Below are positions 38,063 to 47,945 of a stretch of 64,000 bases of DNA, piece after piece. The stretch spans positions 372,001 through 436,000 of the forward strand of contig NZ_JAOUSF010000003.1 in assembly GCF_025660475.1 (NCBI RefSeq), in the 5' to 3' direction. The notes under the pieces were generated by a model that saw nothing but the letters and a program-made list of their open reading frames with translations, was not told the origin of the DNA and ran no database searches. Every line of letters begins with the position of its first letter. Positions within the stretch are counted from its first letter, which is position 1. The stretch comes from Perspicuibacillus lycopersici (GTDB taxonomy: Bacteria; Bacillota; Bacilli; Bacillales; Caldibacillaceae). The translations under genes and the position numbers were made by a program.

Positions 38063-38410
38063 TCATGTAATTTTTGGTAAAAAAATTAGTAATCCTATGA
38101 TAACACTAATGATAGCAAAGATAAAACAGGCTGCTGCGGCAATGTCTTTTGCTTGTTTAGCGAGTGGATGTATTTTATCTGTAGCTAAATCTACCGTTCT
38201 TTCAATTGCTGTATTGATTAACTCCAGGACAATCATGCCACCGATTGTTAATAGTAAAATACACCACTCGACACTAGAAATTTTACATAAGAAACCAAAG
38301 ATAACGACAATAACTGCACTAAAGATATGTATTCTCAAATTCCTTTCGCTTTTCAAGGCTTGTATAAGCCCTTCGGTAGCGTAATGAAAAGATAACCATA
38401 ATTTCTTCAT
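38063..38410 (-). CDS. dgkA: Undecaprenol kinase (diacylglycerol kinase family)
   Basis: 115 residues, three membrane helices. The signature ELINTAIERTVDL (about residues 63-75) and AKDIAAAACF carry the catalytic acid and metal ligands. In Gram-positives this family phosphorylates undecaprenol for cell-wall lipid carrier recycling. Follows ybeY by 20 bases. Confidence 0.94.
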   Translation of the reverse strand: MKKLWLSFHYATEGLIQALKSERNLRIHIFSAVIVVIFGFLCKISSVEWCILLLTIGGMIVLELINTAIERTVDLATDKIHPLAKQAKDIAAAACFIFAIISVIIGLLIFLPKIT

Positions 38411-38430
38411 TGATTATATCCCATCTTTAT

Positions 38431-38901
38431 TTATCTCGTTAAACCAAATGCTTGTAAAATTTCTTCCTGTTTACCAAACATTATTTTCTCTTGTTCCTCG
38501 GTTTGGTGATCATAGCCTAATAAATGTAATAACCCATGAACACTTAGGAAGCCAAGCTCGCGCATAAAGGAATGCCCGTATTCATTAGCTTGTTCTTGTG
38601 CCCGCGGGACGGAAATAATGATATCCCCAAGTACCCGAGGCATGTCTGCACCAATAATATCGAGTTCATCCTCCACGGTTTCCTCGAGCGCAAAGGAGAT
38701 AACATCTGTAGGCTGATCTTTATCTCGATAGTCACGGTTTATTTCTTGGATTCTTTCATTATCAACAAATGTTAAGGAAAGCTCACTCTTTTCTTCGATT
38801 GCTTCCATTTTTGCCGCTAAATGTAATAATTTTTCCAATGTATTTATTTGTTCTTCTGTTAACGATTCTGTTTCATCATTGAAGTCCATATCTAATGGCA
38901 T
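38431..38901 (-). CDS. ybeY: Endoribonuclease YbeY
   Basis: 156 residues. The zinc site [11 protein letters not shown] (HxxxHxxxxxH, about 123-133) is complete. Single-strand RNase in 16S rRNA 3'-end maturation and ribosome quality control. Start [12 protein letters not shown] aligns with the B. subtilis protein. Eight bases after pgpH. Confidence 0.96.
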   Translation of the reverse strand: MPLDMDFNDETESLTEEQINTLEKLLHLAAKMEAIEEKSELSLTFVDNERIQEINRDYRDKDQPTDVISFALEETVEDELDIIGADMPRVLGDIIISVPRAQEQANEYGHSFMRELGFLSVHGLLHLLGYDHQTEEQEKIMFGKQEEILQAFGLTR

Positions 38902-38908
38902 ACCTATC

Positions 38909-41074
38909 TTACCTTTCTTCTTTTAATTCTGGATACTCAATTCGATTGTGAAAAATACCATGCAATGTTTCACATAACGTTTTTTCAACCATTTTTAATT
39001 CTTTTAATGTAATATCACATTCATTAAATTGATCATCGTGTAATCTGTCTTTTATAATATTTTTTACTAAGCTTTCTATTTTCTCCATATTGGGATTTGC
39101 CATGGAACGAACGGCCGCTTCTACACTATCAGCAATATTAATAATCGCCGTTTCTTTTGTTTGTGGTTTCGGACCAGGATATCGATAATCTTCTTCTTTT
39201 ACTTCAATCCCTAATTCCTTTGCTTTATAATAAAAGAATTTAAGTAAACTTGTTCCATGATGCTGTCTAGCTACATCCACAATATCCTTCGGCATGCGAT
39301 GCTTTTGTAAAATATTTGCTCCATCTGTAGTATGTGCAATAATTATTTCTTTACTTATTTCTGGAGCTAGCCGATCGTGTGGGTTTTCCATATTCCCTTG
39401 ATTCTCCACAAAAAAGCTTGGGCGCCTTGTTTTCCCTATGTCATGGTAATAACAGCACACTCTCGCCAATAAACCATCTGCACCTATTGCTTCACAGGCA
39501 GCTTCAGCCAAATTGGCAACCATGACACTATGATGATAAGTTCCCGGTGTCTCTGTTAATATTTTTTTCAACAATGGATGATTTGGATTTGAAAGCTCGA
39601 TTAATTTCATTGTTGATAAAATACCAAAGCCTGCTTCAAAAAACGGTAAAAGACCAATCGTCAATACTGCCGATGCTAAACCGGAACCAATTCCAAATAC
39701 AAAATAATAAATGTATTGTAAATAAGTAAATTGGGAATTTGGAATAAACAGTAATGCCGCAATAATTACCATATTGATTAACGATACAAATAAGCCTGCT
39801 TGAAATATTTTAGACCGATGATTTTGGTTTGTCAAAAAGATAATACCGGATAAGCCACTAATCAAAATATACAGCCCCACAGAGTAATTAAACGATCCTG
39901 ATGAGCTTCCATTAAAAATTACTGTACTGCATGCCGAGAGTAAAATCGCACTCATAATCGCCATTCGTTCATTCAATAAGATTTTCATTAACATGACACA
40001 CATGGCTGCTGGATAAACATATGACATATTAATACTTGTGAATGGCAATAAACTAATTATTTTCATAAATATAATCGAGATGATTAGGACAACACTAAAT
40101 AACAGTAGTTTTTTATTCATCTCTGGCTTTTGAATCTCCCGATAGAAGAAGGAATAAATAAAGCCTACTAATACCGTTACAAATAGAAACAAGCCAAAAT
40201 ACGGCAATGAGCGTTCCTTTGTATCAAGTAATCCTAACAAATCTAATTGGCGATATATTTCTTGGGTAACAAGCTGTCCTTCCTCCACAATAATTTGGCC
40301 TTGAAGAATTCGAACAGGTTCGATATTTTCAATTGCTTGCTGGCGAGCAACTTCTGTAGCTTCTGGATCATAATATTCATTTTGAATTGTTGCATATCTT
40401 CCTAACTCAATGGCAGCATTTTTTAAATCCTGTGAAAGAGAACTATAACGAATTTCATCCTCCACCCGTTTTTTTGCATTTTCTACTTCACTAGCAGAAA
40501 TTCGTTTCGTCATGGCGTTGTTTACTGCTGTTACAACGGCATCCTTTGCCATTGATAACTCTGTTTTCGAGCTAGTGACTAATGCAGCTAACGTTGTGTT
40601 AGATAAATCACTATTTACATCATCTGTTAGCTTTTCCTTCAGCATATTTACCTTTTGACTTACACTTGGCTCCACATATGCTGTTCCCTCATTGTCTTCA
40701 TTCGACAAATTCAAGCTCGCATCTTTCTTTGCTTGATTGATTTCTTCGACTATCTCAATGGCCGAAGTGAATATATCGCTTACCAAGTCCACCATATTTT
40801 GTGCATATTCCTGATTTAATTCATACACTGGTTGTACTTGATTTACAGCATCCTGCTTTTTCTTCTCGGTTAATTCTGTATCTTCCATTGTTATTGGAGA
40901 AATAATTGTATGCTCACTTACACCAAATTTTTGTACATCGATAGGTTCTAAATTCACATTACTATACATCGATGCATAGAGCATTAAAAATAACAGTGCA
41001 AATATGATAATTTGAAATAGCTTTTTACTTAAATGATTTTTAAACTTCGTAAAGGATTTTTGCCAACGCTTCAC
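38909..41074 (-). CDS. pgpH: 7TM-HD cyclic-di-AMP phosphodiesterase PgpH (YqfF)
   Basis: 721 residues. One N-terminal membrane helix, a ~250-residue extracytoplasmic domain, seven membrane helices (about 290-480) and a cytoplasmic HD domain with HHSVMVANL and [13 protein letters not shown]. Hydrolyses c-di-AMP. Start is GTG 41074, eight bases after AGGAGG. A terminator separates it from phoH, so it has its own promoter in 41075-41255. Confidence 0.95.
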   Translation of the reverse strand: MKRWQKSFTKFKNHLSKKLFQIIIFALLFLMLYASMYSNVNLEPIDVQKFGVSEHTIISPITMEDTELTEKKKQDAVNQVQPVYELNQEYAQNMVDLVSDIFTSAIEIVEEINQAKKDASLNLSNEDNEGTAYVEPSVSQKVNMLKEKLTDDVNSDLSNTTLAALVTSSKTELSMAKDAVVTAVNNAMTKRISASEVENAKKRVEDEIRYSSLSQDLKNAAIELGRYATIQNEYYDPEATEVARQQAIENIEPVRILQGQIIVEEGQLVTQEIYRQLDLLGLLDTKERSLPYFGLFLFVTVLVGFIYSFFYREIQKPEMNKKLLLFSVVLIISIIFMKIISLLPFTSINMSYVYPAAMCVMLMKILLNERMAIMSAILLSACSTVIFNGSSSGSFNYSVGLYILISGLSGIIFLTNQNHRSKIFQAGLFVSLINMVIIAALLFIPNSQFTYLQYIYYFVFGIGSGLASAVLTIGLLPFFEAGFGILSTMKLIELSNPNHPLLKKILTETPGTYHHSVMVANLAEAACEAIGADGLLARVCCYYHDIGKTRRPSFFVENQGNMENPHDRLAPEISKEIIIAHTTDGANILQKHRMPKDIVDVARQHHGTSLLKFFYYKAKELGIEVKEEDYRYPGPKPQTKETAIINIADSVEAAVRSMANPNMEKIESLVKNIIKDRLHDDQFNECDITLKELKMVEKTLCETLHGIFHNRIEYPELKEER

Positions 41075-41255
41075 CGTTTAATCCTCCTATCCTATCTTCA
41101 GTAGCAAGGTTCCACATTTTTCTCTAAGCCTTCTAAGGTTGACTAATTATGTAAAATGATAACAATATTTTATTCATCTTGCATCATTTTCTCCTATTTT
41201 TTTGCGAAAAATAATAATTTTTAGCAAAAATCTCGTTTTTCTCCTTTAAAAGAAC

Positions 41256-41282
41256 AAAAAAAGTCCGTAAAATCGGACTTTT
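41256..41282 (-). terminator. Terminator after phoH
   Basis: AAAAGTCCG (41259-41267) pairs with CGGACTTTT (41274-41282); the stem starts within the phoH stop codon and T7 follows on the minus strand. Confidence 0.85.
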
Positions 41283-42237
41283 AGTCTTTATTAACCTCAT
41301 CTTCATATGCAGTGATTATTTTTGCAACTAGCGGATGACGAACAACATCGCTTTGTTCTAAATAAATAAACGAGATTCCCGAGATTTTCTTTAATACAGC
41401 TTCAACTGTTATTAATCCTGACTGTACACCTCTAGGTAAATCAATCTGGGTCCGATCTCCAGTTATTACCATTTTAGACCCAAATCCTAATCTAGTCAAA
41501 AACATTTTCATTTGTGCAGCGGTCGTATTTTGTGCTTCATCTAAAATAACAAACGCGTCATCTAATGTTCGGCCACGCATATAGGCAAGCGGTGCAATTT
41601 CGATAATACCACGCTCAATCATTCTTTCCGTATGCTCGCCACCTAATATATCATGCAACGCATCGTATAGAGGACGAAGGTATGGATCTACTTTTTCCTT
41701 TAAATCTCCCGGAAGAAATCCTAAGCTTTCCCCCGCTTCTACAGCTGGCCTAGTTAAAATAATCCGTTTCACCAGATTATTTTTCAATGCATGAACAGCT
41801 AAAACAACCGCTAAATAGGTTTTTCCTGTTCCTGCTGGTCCAATACCAAAGACTAAATCATGATTTTTTATAGCTTGTACGTATTCACGTTGCCCTAATG
41901 TTTTCACACGAATAGGCTTGCCTTTAGAATTTCTTGTGATTTCTTCTTTATAAAACTCCCCAAAATATTCAATAGTGCCCTTTTTTTCCATCTGTAATGC
42001 AAGCGATACATCGCGTGGTCCAATCCCAATTCGATTTTTGACCATTTGATGTAAACTTTTTATAACATTAGCAGCTGAATGAATATTCTCTTCAGCCCCC
42101 GAGATTCGAATCGATTCGCCTCTTGTAATAATAGAAACATCCAATTCATTTTCAATCATTTTCAAATGTGTATCAGATGTACCAAATAATTCAATTGGAT
42201 TATCTAAATGTTCTAATTGCAAATCTATTGTGTTCAA
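41281..42237 (-). CDS. phoH: PhoH-like ATPase
   Basis: About 318 residues: N-terminal KH-like region, then a P-loop ATPase with FGIGPAGTGKTYLA and VILDEAQNTT. Probably an RNA-linked ATPase/helicase; in vivo role unclear. The frame opens at GTG 42249 inside the AGGAG site; TTG 42237 (MNTIDLQLEHL) has that site 11 bases upstream and fits family N-termini, so I prefer it. Its start lies close after yqfD. Confidence 0.93.
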   Translation of the reverse strand: MNTIDLQLEHLDNPIELFGTSDTHLKMIENELDVSIITRGESIRISGAEENIHSAANVIKSLHQMVKNRIGIGPRDVSLALQMEKKGTIEYFGEFYKEEITRNSKGKPIRVKTLGQREYVQAIKNHDLVFGIGPAGTGKTYLAVVLAVHALKNNLVKRIILTRPAVEAGESLGFLPGDLKEKVDPYLRPLYDALHDILGGEHTERMIERGIIEIAPLAYMRGRTLDDAFVILDEAQNTTAAQMKMFLTRLGFGSKMVITGDRTQIDLPRGVQSGLITVEAVLKKISGISFIYLEQSDVVRHPLVAKIITAYEDEVNKD

Positions 42238-42252
42238 TAAATACAACACTCC

Positions 42253-43440
42253 TCAGTTAGCATGAATAATAGGTTGCTCTTTGACAATATTTTCAACTAC
42301 AGTATAAATTATCGTTAGTTTAAATTTACCATTGTCTGTACCTTCTTGCAAAATTTTTTCACTTACAATTTTCGAATCCTCGGGCAACATTGCTTGCAAA
42401 TCTTTTTTTGCTAGCTCCTTTGCCATTTCCTTTGCTTCTTCTTTACTATATGTTTTTTCTTGTACTTCTGCTTCACGGATTGTTGTTTTTGTGAAGGAAA
42501 TAGGTAATGTCCATTTTAAAAATTTCACTTCTTTTTCATCATGCTCAATTTTCTTTTCTTTATAATCTTCCTTTTTAAAACCCCAAATTGGAATGTCGAG
42601 GTTAAATATTTTCAATCCTCGTTTCGTTACTTCTTCCCCTGTTAATAACGAATAGTCTGTTTTCATATCCACTGTTGCTTCTGTTTTGTACCATGTCTTC
42701 CCATATACCACCCCTTTGGCCGAAACAATATTTGGCTGCTTTTCATTTCCAATTGTCCCGGAAACTAAAAGCTGGCCAGGCTTCACATAGTCATTAACCG
42801 AAATAAGAGGTTTTCCTGATTCTACAAAGTAATCCACAATAATAGCTTCTTTTTTTGCCACAAGATTTTGTGGAGAGGTTGCTTCTTGCTTTTCCGGCTG
42901 TTTTTTCTCCACTACTTGGAAATGATAGGTTGTCCCCTTCAATTCCACACCAATCCATGTAATTTCATCAATTTTACTCGTGATTTTTCGTTGTAATGTT
43001 TCTGGATCATCAACGAAAAATTGGAGTTGTCCTTTTTTCACTCCGAGCTGTTTTAATTCATTATTGATTTTATATTCAATTTCTGGACTAGCACCTTTAA
43101 TTTCTACATTCCAAATCATATTAGATAAAAATAACACGGTAAATATGGCAATAATACAACCAATAATAAAGCCAACATTTCGTTTAAGTTTTTTCATGAA
43201 GAATGGCAGTCCAACTTTTTTTGAAAATTTTACTTTAACTCGATGATAACGAACTGCCTCTCGGATATGCCGGACATCACTGATAAACATTTGGAAGGAG
43301 ACTGCCTCGGAACTGAGGCGTCTTACATTCCAAATGGAAATATTGTCCCTTACTAGCTTGTTAATAAACCGCTCTGCACCCTGACCAGTAATGGTGACCG
43401 TTATATTTCCTGTCATTTGTTTCATCCAAAGGTTCTTCAT
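42253..43440 (-). CDS. yqfD: Sporulation protein YqfD
   Basis: 395 residues. N-terminal soluble domain ending in RRLSSEAVSFQM and REAVRYHRVKVKF, one membrane helix (about 90-112), then a large extracytoplasmic domain with charged coiled-coil tail. Conserved in spore formers and paired with yqfC, sigma-E-dependent in B. subtilis. Directly upstream of phoH. Confidence 0.92.
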   Translation of the reverse strand: MKNLWMKQMTGNITVTITGQGAERFINKLVRDNISIWNVRRLSSEAVSFQMFISDVRHIREAVRYHRVKVKFSKKVGLPFFMKKLKRNVGFIIGCIIAIFTVLFLSNMIWNVEIKGASPEIEYKINNELKQLGVKKGQLQFFVDDPETLQRKITSKIDEITWIGVELKGTTYHFQVVEKKQPEKQEATSPQNLVAKKEAIIVDYFVESGKPLISVNDYVKPGQLLVSGTIGNEKQPNIVSAKGVVYGKTWYKTEATVDMKTDYSLLTGEEVTKRGLKIFNLDIPIWGFKKEDYKEKKIEHDEKEVKFLKWTLPISFTKTTIREAEVQEKTYSKEEAKEMAKELAKKDLQAMLPEDSKIVSEKILQEGTDNGKFKLTIIYTVVENIVKEQPIIHAN

Positions 43441-43455
43441 ACAATCCTCCCACTT

Positions 43456-43740
43456 CTATTCATTAATAAAGGTTACTTGGTCAATTTTCCCTTCAAGAAG
43501 TAACTCTTCTGGTAAAATTGTTCGAATGACAAAGCCTTTACCCTTCACAAGTAATTGTCCTTGACTCAACATAATACGAATTTCATTATCGGAAAAAGCA
43601 AGCAGCCCTTTATGGTTTTCTATGTATATGTGAATTTGCCCTACCATGGTTATCCGGGGAAAATCCATCATGACATCTTCTGGGAGATCTAATTGTTTAG
43701 TCAACCAATTCTTTATTCTCTGCCTCCATTTTTTGGCCAT
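43456..43740 (-). CDS. yqfC: Sporulation protein YqfC (YabP/YqfC family)
   Basis: 94 residues: basic N-terminus, LPEDVMMDFPRITMVGQIHIYIENHKGLL-type YabP core and a beta-rich C-terminus. Required for normal sporulation in related species. ATG 43740 has GGGGGG seven bases upstream, but that site is paired in the hairpin at 43748-43785. Followed by yqfD after 15 bases. Confidence 0.92.
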   Translation of the reverse strand: MAKKWRQRIKNWLTKQLDLPEDVMMDFPRITMVGQIHIYIENHKGLLAFSDNEIRIMLSQGQLLVKGKGFVIRTILPEELLLEGKIDQVTFINE

Positions 43741-43747
43741 AAAAGAA

Positions 43748-43785
43748 CCCCCCTTTCATATCATATTTATGAAATGAAAGGGGGG
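43748..43785 (-). promoter_or_regulatory. Hairpin sequestering the yqfC ribosome-binding site
   Basis: Perfect 12-bp stem: ATGAAAGGGGGG (minus strand, containing the ribosome-binding site) pairs with CCCCCCTTTCAT, loop of 14. The stem ends seven bases before the start codon, followed by TTCTTTT, so it could also weakly terminate transcription coming from floA-yqfB. Confidence 0.7.
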
Positions 43786-43810
43786 AATAGCACTAAATTT
43801 CTATTTATCT

Positions 43811-44287
43811 TTATCCTCGATTTTTAGAAAAATGATACGGCTTCTTTGCTCGAGGTGGTCCTAAAATTTCTGACCAAATAATTCCATCCACCACGTTTGA
43901 CTTTGTTATATTTCTAGTAGGAATATTAGTAGCTACTGTTGCCTGTTTCTTTGTCAATACATGTTGAAGGTGATCCATCTCTTTTTGTAATGCTTTTGTT
44001 TTTGCGGTTTGTTGCGATTGTAGTCCAGAATGGCTTTCTGTCATTACAGCCTTCTTTTCCTTTTGTACTACTTCAACGACAGTCTTTTTTTGCACTACCG
44101 GCTGTTCGGTAGAGCTTGGTTTTTGCAATGGTTGCTCGGTTTCTTGTTGAATAGTTCTTGGTGGAAAAGTTTTTACTGGTTCTGTTGCGCTTCCCTTTTT
44201 TTCTTGTTTGGATTTTCCTAAAAAGGACGTAATCGCTCCTATAATGATGACAATTAAAAAGGGATTATTAAGTAAAAATTCAATCAA
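43811..44287 (-). CDS. yqfB: Membrane-anchored protein at the yqfB position
   Basis: 158 residues. N-terminal membrane helix (about 4-22), a long low-complexity Gln/Thr/Val/Lys linker, a coiled-coil stretch (about 100-118) and a conserved-looking C-terminal motif IIWSEILGPPRAKKP. Third gene of the yqeZ-floA-yqfB unit. Assignment to YqfB rests on place and tail motif; the function is unknown, perhaps a partner of the flotillin. Confidence 0.6.
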   Translation of the reverse strand: MIEFLLNNPFLIVIIIGAITSFLGKSKQEKKGSATEPVKTFPPRTIQQETEQPLQKPSSTEQPVVQKKTVVEVVQKEKKAVMTESHSGLQSQQTAKTKALQKEMDHLQHVLTKKQATVATNIPTRNITKSNVVDGIIWSEILGPPRAKKPYHFSKNRG

Positions 44288-44308
44288 GAGAGTGAACCTC
44301 CCTTCACA

Positions 44309-45313
44309 TTATTTGTTGTTAGGATCTTCCCCTTGGTTTTGATCTGTTGCTTTACCAATGGAATTTCTCATCTCGGTATCCGCCATGATGTTTCGATAGT
44401 TCATATAATCCATTACCCCTAGATTTCCAGAACGTAATGCCTCTGCCATCGCTAATGGTACCTCAGCCTCAGATTCAACAACTTTCGCTCTCATTTCTTG
44501 AACCTTCGCTACCATTTCCTGTTCAGAAGCAACCGCCATTGCACGGCGTTCTTCTGCCTTCGCTTGAGCAATTTTCTTATCTGCCTCTGCTTGGTCTGTT
44601 TGCAGGATGGCACCAATATTTTTGCCGATATCAACATCCGCAATATCAATGGATAAGATTTCAAATGCTGTTCCAGCATCTAAACCTTTCTTTAATACCG
44701 TTTGTGAAATTAAATCAGGATTTTCTAATACTTTTTTATGATTCTCAGATGAACCGATTGTACTTACAATCCCTTCACCAACACGTGCGATAATCGTTTC
44801 TTCACCAGCACCACCGACTAGACGGTCAATGTTGGCACGTACAGTAATTCTTGCTTTCGCTTTAACCTCGATCCCATCCATGGCAACACCGGCAATAAAC
44901 GGTGTTTCAATTACCTTAGGATTTACACTCATTTGAACAGCCTCCAGAACATCCCGACCAGCTAAGTCAATAGCCGCACATCGTTCAAAGGTAAGCTCAA
45001 TGTTTGCTCTTTGTGCTGCAATTAATGCATTTACAACACGGTCAACATTACCACCTGCTAAATAATGACTTTCCAACTGATTAATGGCAACATCTAACCC
45101 TGCTTTATGTGCTTTAATAAGTGGATTTACAATCCGCCCCGGAATAACTCTCCGTAAGCGCATCCCTACTAAAGTGAAAATACTAATACGAACACCAGCA
45201 GCTAATGCCGATATCCAGAGCATTACTGGGATAAATGAGAATAATGTTACTAAAAGAATTATCGCAATTACTACTATAATTATTCCAAAAAGAGTAGTTG
45301 CATCAATACCCAT
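44309..45313 (-). CDS. floA: Flotillin-like protein FloA
   Basis: 334 residues, UPF0365. Hydrophobic hairpin at 6-42, SPFH-like domain with [41 protein letters not shown], and a long Ala/Glu/Lys coiled coil (about 230-300) for oligomerisation. Organises membrane microdomains. Follows yqeZ across a hairpin at 45348-45410; both are controlled by sigma-W in B. subtilis. Confidence 0.96.
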   Translation of the reverse strand: MGIDATTLFGIIIVVIAIILLVTLFSFIPVMLWISALAAGVRISIFTLVGMRLRRVIPGRIVNPLIKAHKAGLDVAINQLESHYLAGGNVDRVVNALIAAQRANIELTFERCAAIDLAGRDVLEAVQMSVNPKVIETPFIAGVAMDGIEVKAKARITVRANIDRLVGGAGEETIIARVGEGIVSTIGSSENHKKVLENPDLISQTVLKKGLDAGTAFEILSIDIADVDIGKNIGAILQTDQAEADKKIAQAKAEERRAMAVASEQEMVAKVQEMRAKVVESEAEVPLAMAEALRSGNLGVMDYMNYRNIMADTEMRNSIGKATDQNQGEDPNNK

Positions 45314-45347
45314 TTTATTACCTCCTGTTTATTATCTTTATTTTACA

Positions 45348-45410
45348 TTAGGCTATTTTTAACCATTTGGCCAGTATTTACTGGTCTTCCTAATGAAGAA
45401 AACAGCCTAA
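45348..45410. repeat. Compact double hairpin between yqeZ and floA
   Basis: Outer arms TTAGGCTATTTT (45348-45359) and AAAACAGCCTAA (45399-45410), inner CCAGTA-TT-TACTGG. The outer arm shares AGGCTGTTTTC with the dispersed hairpin family. Confidence 0.6.
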
Positions 45411-45460
45411 AATAATTGAACACTATTTATTTTTTGTACTATTTTCTATTACGAATGTTC

Positions 45461-46771
45461 CTATACTTCTCGAACGACGACTCGAACTCCTTCTACTTTT
45501 ACAACAGAAACTTTTACACCACTATTCACAAAGCTTCCTTCTGTAACTGCATCCACTCGTTCTCCATCAATCATAATGGTTCCTGCTGGACGCAATGGCG
45601 TTAAGGAGATTCCAGTTTTATTTAAAAGATCTGTTCTAGTTTTGTTCGAAATATAGCCTTGCTCCGTATTAGTCGAGTCTTTTAATATAATCTTATTAAA
45701 CACCCTAATCTTCTTCTTAAATACTTTCATTAGTATCACCATCGCAATAACTGCAATCGCAATTGCAATTAATAAATTGATTCCCATTTGGACCATGTTT
45801 TCACCGGCTAGTAAAATCGATAATATGATACTACCTAAGCCTAAGAATCCAAGAATACCTCCTGGAAGAAATAACTCTACTACAATTAATATTATACCTA
45901 AAGTAAATAAGATAATCGATTCAAAACCTGCTAAACCTGCAATAAAATGCCCATAGAAGAATAATAGTAATGAGCTAATACCCATAAACCCAGGGATACC
46001 AAAGCCTGGTGAATACAATTCAACAATGAGCCCTAAGCTTCCTAATGATAATAAAATCGGAACAATATAAGAATTCGTTAGAAATTCGGCAATTTTTTCC
46101 GACCACGCTTTTTCGACATGCCTTACTTCTGCATCTGCATAGCCTAATTTCTGTAATAAATCGGCTTGATTTTGAACAATTCCTTCAGCATACCCAACTT
46201 CAACCGCCTGAGAAGCAGTTAATGTTAATAATTTCCCTTTAGGAGAACCTACTTCTGGTAAATCTATTGATTCATCAGCCATTGCCATTGCATAGATTGG
46301 ATCACGATTATTCTTTTCGGCAGCAGTTTTCATTGCTGCTAGCCAATAGGATTGTGCTTTCTTATCAGCGGCATTACCGTCCTGGGTAATGACTGCAGCA
46401 GCCCCCATTCGTCCAGAAGGTACCATATATATTTCATCCATTGACAATGCAATATAGGAGCCTGCTGAAATAGCATCCGGATTAATGAAGGCAATGGTTT
46501 TCAAATCTGTTTCCGATAACAGCTTCGAAATATCGCCAGCTGCATCTACTGCGCCTCCTGGTGTGTCAATCTCAAAAACAATTGCACTAGCCCCTTCTTC
46601 CTCAGCAACAGAAATTGCTCTTCCGATATATTCATACAATCCCTTTGTTACTTCACTATTAATATCTGCAAAATAGACTATATCATTATTACCACTTGCT
46701 TTCTCGATAGGGAAGAAGCTTAATGAAACAACGAGTGCAAGCAGCATTATTTTTATCCAACGTTTGATCAT
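45461..46771 (-). CDS. yqeZ: NfeD-family membrane serine protease YqeZ
   Basis: 436 residues. Signal-like N-terminus (to about residue 27), ClpP-fold protease domain with FEIDTPGGAVDAA and the nucleophile stretch AISAGSYIALS, then four or five membrane helices and a C-terminal NfeD OB domain (about 365-436). Works with flotillin in membrane stress. ATG after AAAGGAGGGGG. Sigma-W-type promoter upstream. Confidence 0.94.
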   Translation of the reverse strand: MIKRWIKIMLLALVVSLSFFPIEKASGNNDIVYFADINSEVTKGLYEYIGRAISVAEEEGASAIVFEIDTPGGAVDAAGDISKLLSETDLKTIAFINPDAISAGSYIALSMDEIYMVPSGRMGAAAVITQDGNAADKKAQSYWLAAMKTAAEKNNRDPIYAMAMADESIDLPEVGSPKGKLLTLTASQAVEVGYAEGIVQNQADLLQKLGYADAEVRHVEKAWSEKIAEFLTNSYIVPILLSLGSLGLIVELYSPGFGIPGFMGISSLLLFFYGHFIAGLAGFESIILFTLGIILIVVELFLPGGILGFLGLGSIILSILLAGENMVQMGINLLIAIAIAVIAMVILMKVFKKKIRVFNKIILKDSTNTEQGYISNKTRTDLLNKTGISLTPLRPAGTIMIDGERVDAVTEGSFVNSGVKVSVVKVEGVRVVVREV

Positions 46772-46812
46772 TTTCCCCCTCCTTTCGCCAAGGAATTACC
46801 GCTAAATACATA

Positions 46813-46838
46813 TACGAATATGTAGTACAAAAGTTTCA
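46813..46838 (-). promoter_or_regulatory. Sigma-W-type promoter of yqeZ-floA-yqfB
   Basis: Minus strand TGAAAC (46838-46833), 16-base spacer, CGTA (46816-46813). Exact match to the ECF sigma-W pattern known for this operon in B. subtilis. Confidence 0.85.
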
Positions 46839-46870
46839 ATTATATACAAGATTTTTTTCTATATAGAAAA

Positions 46871-47090
46871 GACAGTTTCCGTATATATTATTGCTTTTTC
46901 TAAAAAGACCGCAGACTGAATATACTCCGCTTAGCCGTATGGGCAAGCAGTCAACCTCCGCTTCGCTAGAGCTCCTGTGGTTCACGGCTATCTCGCTTTC
47001 CCGTTGGAGTCTTCGTGTATTCAGTCTGCACAGCGTTACATTAAATAAACCTACTTCATGAAATGATTACAATCCTTAAGAAAACAGCCA
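46871..47090. repeat. 220-bp dispersed hairpin repeat, copy B
   Basis: Contains TTGCTTTTTCTAAAA, GCAGACTGAATATACTCC at left and GGAGTCTTCGTGTATTCAG then TCTGC at right as inverted arms, and ends GAAAACAGCC. It is the inverted-orientation counterpart of copy A. It fills most of the yqeY-yqeZ gap (46772-47148). Confidence 0.7.
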
Positions 47091-47092
47091 TA

Positions 47093-47126
47093 GAAAAAGG
47101 AGCCGACCGAGGTCAGCTCCTTTTTC
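47093..47126 (-). terminator. Terminator of rpsU-yqeY
   Basis: GAAAAAGGAGCCGACC (47093-47108) pairs with GGTCAGCTCCTTTTTC (47111-47126) with one wobble; T5 tail. Confidence 0.92.
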
Positions 47127-47148
47127 CTATTCAAGTATATGGAAAGAG

Positions 47149-47592
47149 TTAGGACAACTCTTGTAAGACTAATTTGTTTACGAGTGAGCCATCTGCTTTT
47201 CCTTTTACTTTTGGCATAACGCCTGCCATTACTTTACCCATATCAGCTTTTGAAGAAGCTCCTACTTCTTCAATTGCCTGTTGAATAATTTTTATTAATT
47301 CATCTTCAGATAGTTGTTTTGGCAAATATTCATTGACGTAAGTAAGTTCTGTTTTGATTTTTTCAACCAAGTCACTTCGACCTGCATTTTCGAATTCTTG
47401 GAGGGAATCTTTTCTTTGCTTTACTTCGCGCGATAGAACAGTCAACTCTTCATCTTCAGATAATTCTCTACCAAGCTTGATTGCTTCGTTCTGCAATGAA
47501 GCTTTAATCATCCGAATAACAGAAAGTTTTTCTTTCTCTTTACTCTTCATCGCCGATTTCATATCTTCATTTAAACGTTCGAGAAGACTCAT
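47149..47592 (-). CDS. yqeY: GatB/YqeY domain protein
   Basis: 147 residues from ATG 47592 ([16 protein letters not shown]), with GAGGGTG upstream; the frame to 47613 overlaps rpsU. All-helical domain homologous to the tail of GatB ([21 protein letters not shown]). May bind tRNA; cellular role unknown. Directly follows rpsU as in B. subtilis. Confidence 0.95.
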   Translation of the reverse strand: MSLLERLNEDMKSAMKSKEKEKLSVIRMIKASLQNEAIKLGRELSEDEELTVLSREVKQRKDSLQEFENAGRSDLVEKIKTELTYVNEYLPKQLSEDELIKIIQQAIEEVGASSKADMGKVMAGVMPKVKGKADGSLVNKLVLQELS

Positions 47593-47606
47593 CACTACAC
47601 CCTCTC

Positions 47607-47780
47607 TTACCATTTCCGTTTTCTAGCAGCTTCAGACTTTTTCTTACGTCTAACGCTTGGTTTTTCGTAAAATTCGCGTTTTCTTACTTCTTGTAGAGTA
47701 CCCGTTTTTGATACTTGACGTTTGAAACGACGCAATGCATCATCAAGGGATTCATTTTTACGAACGACTGTTTTTGACAT
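47607..47780 (-). CDS. rpsU: 30S ribosomal protein S21
   Basis: 57 residues, [19 protein letters not shown] and a basic C-terminus ending ARKRKW. ATG after GGAGGGAGGGAAAG. It has a strong sigma-A promoter and a leader with a small hairpin (ACATGG/CCATGT, 47817-47835). yqeY follows on the same transcript. Confidence 0.97.
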   Translation of the reverse strand: MSKTVVRKNESLDDALRRFKRQVSKTGTLQEVRKREFYEKPSVRRKKKSEAARKRKW

Positions 47781-47844
47781 ATCTTTCCCTCCCTCCGAAC
47801 AAAACCCTTACACCAAACATGGAGAAAAACCATGTACCTACAAA

Positions 47845-47874
47845 ATTATAATATATACTACCCCTTTGGGTCAA
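47845..47874 (-). promoter_or_regulatory. Sigma-A promoter of rpsU-yqeY
   Basis: TTGACC (47874-47869), 18-base spacer, TATAAT (47850-47845) on the minus strand. Confidence 0.82.
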
Positions 47875-47945
47875 CTAGTGTTAGGAAAATATTTATTCGG
47901 TCATTTTTATTTTATTTTATCATATGAATGGATTGAGGTGAGGAC

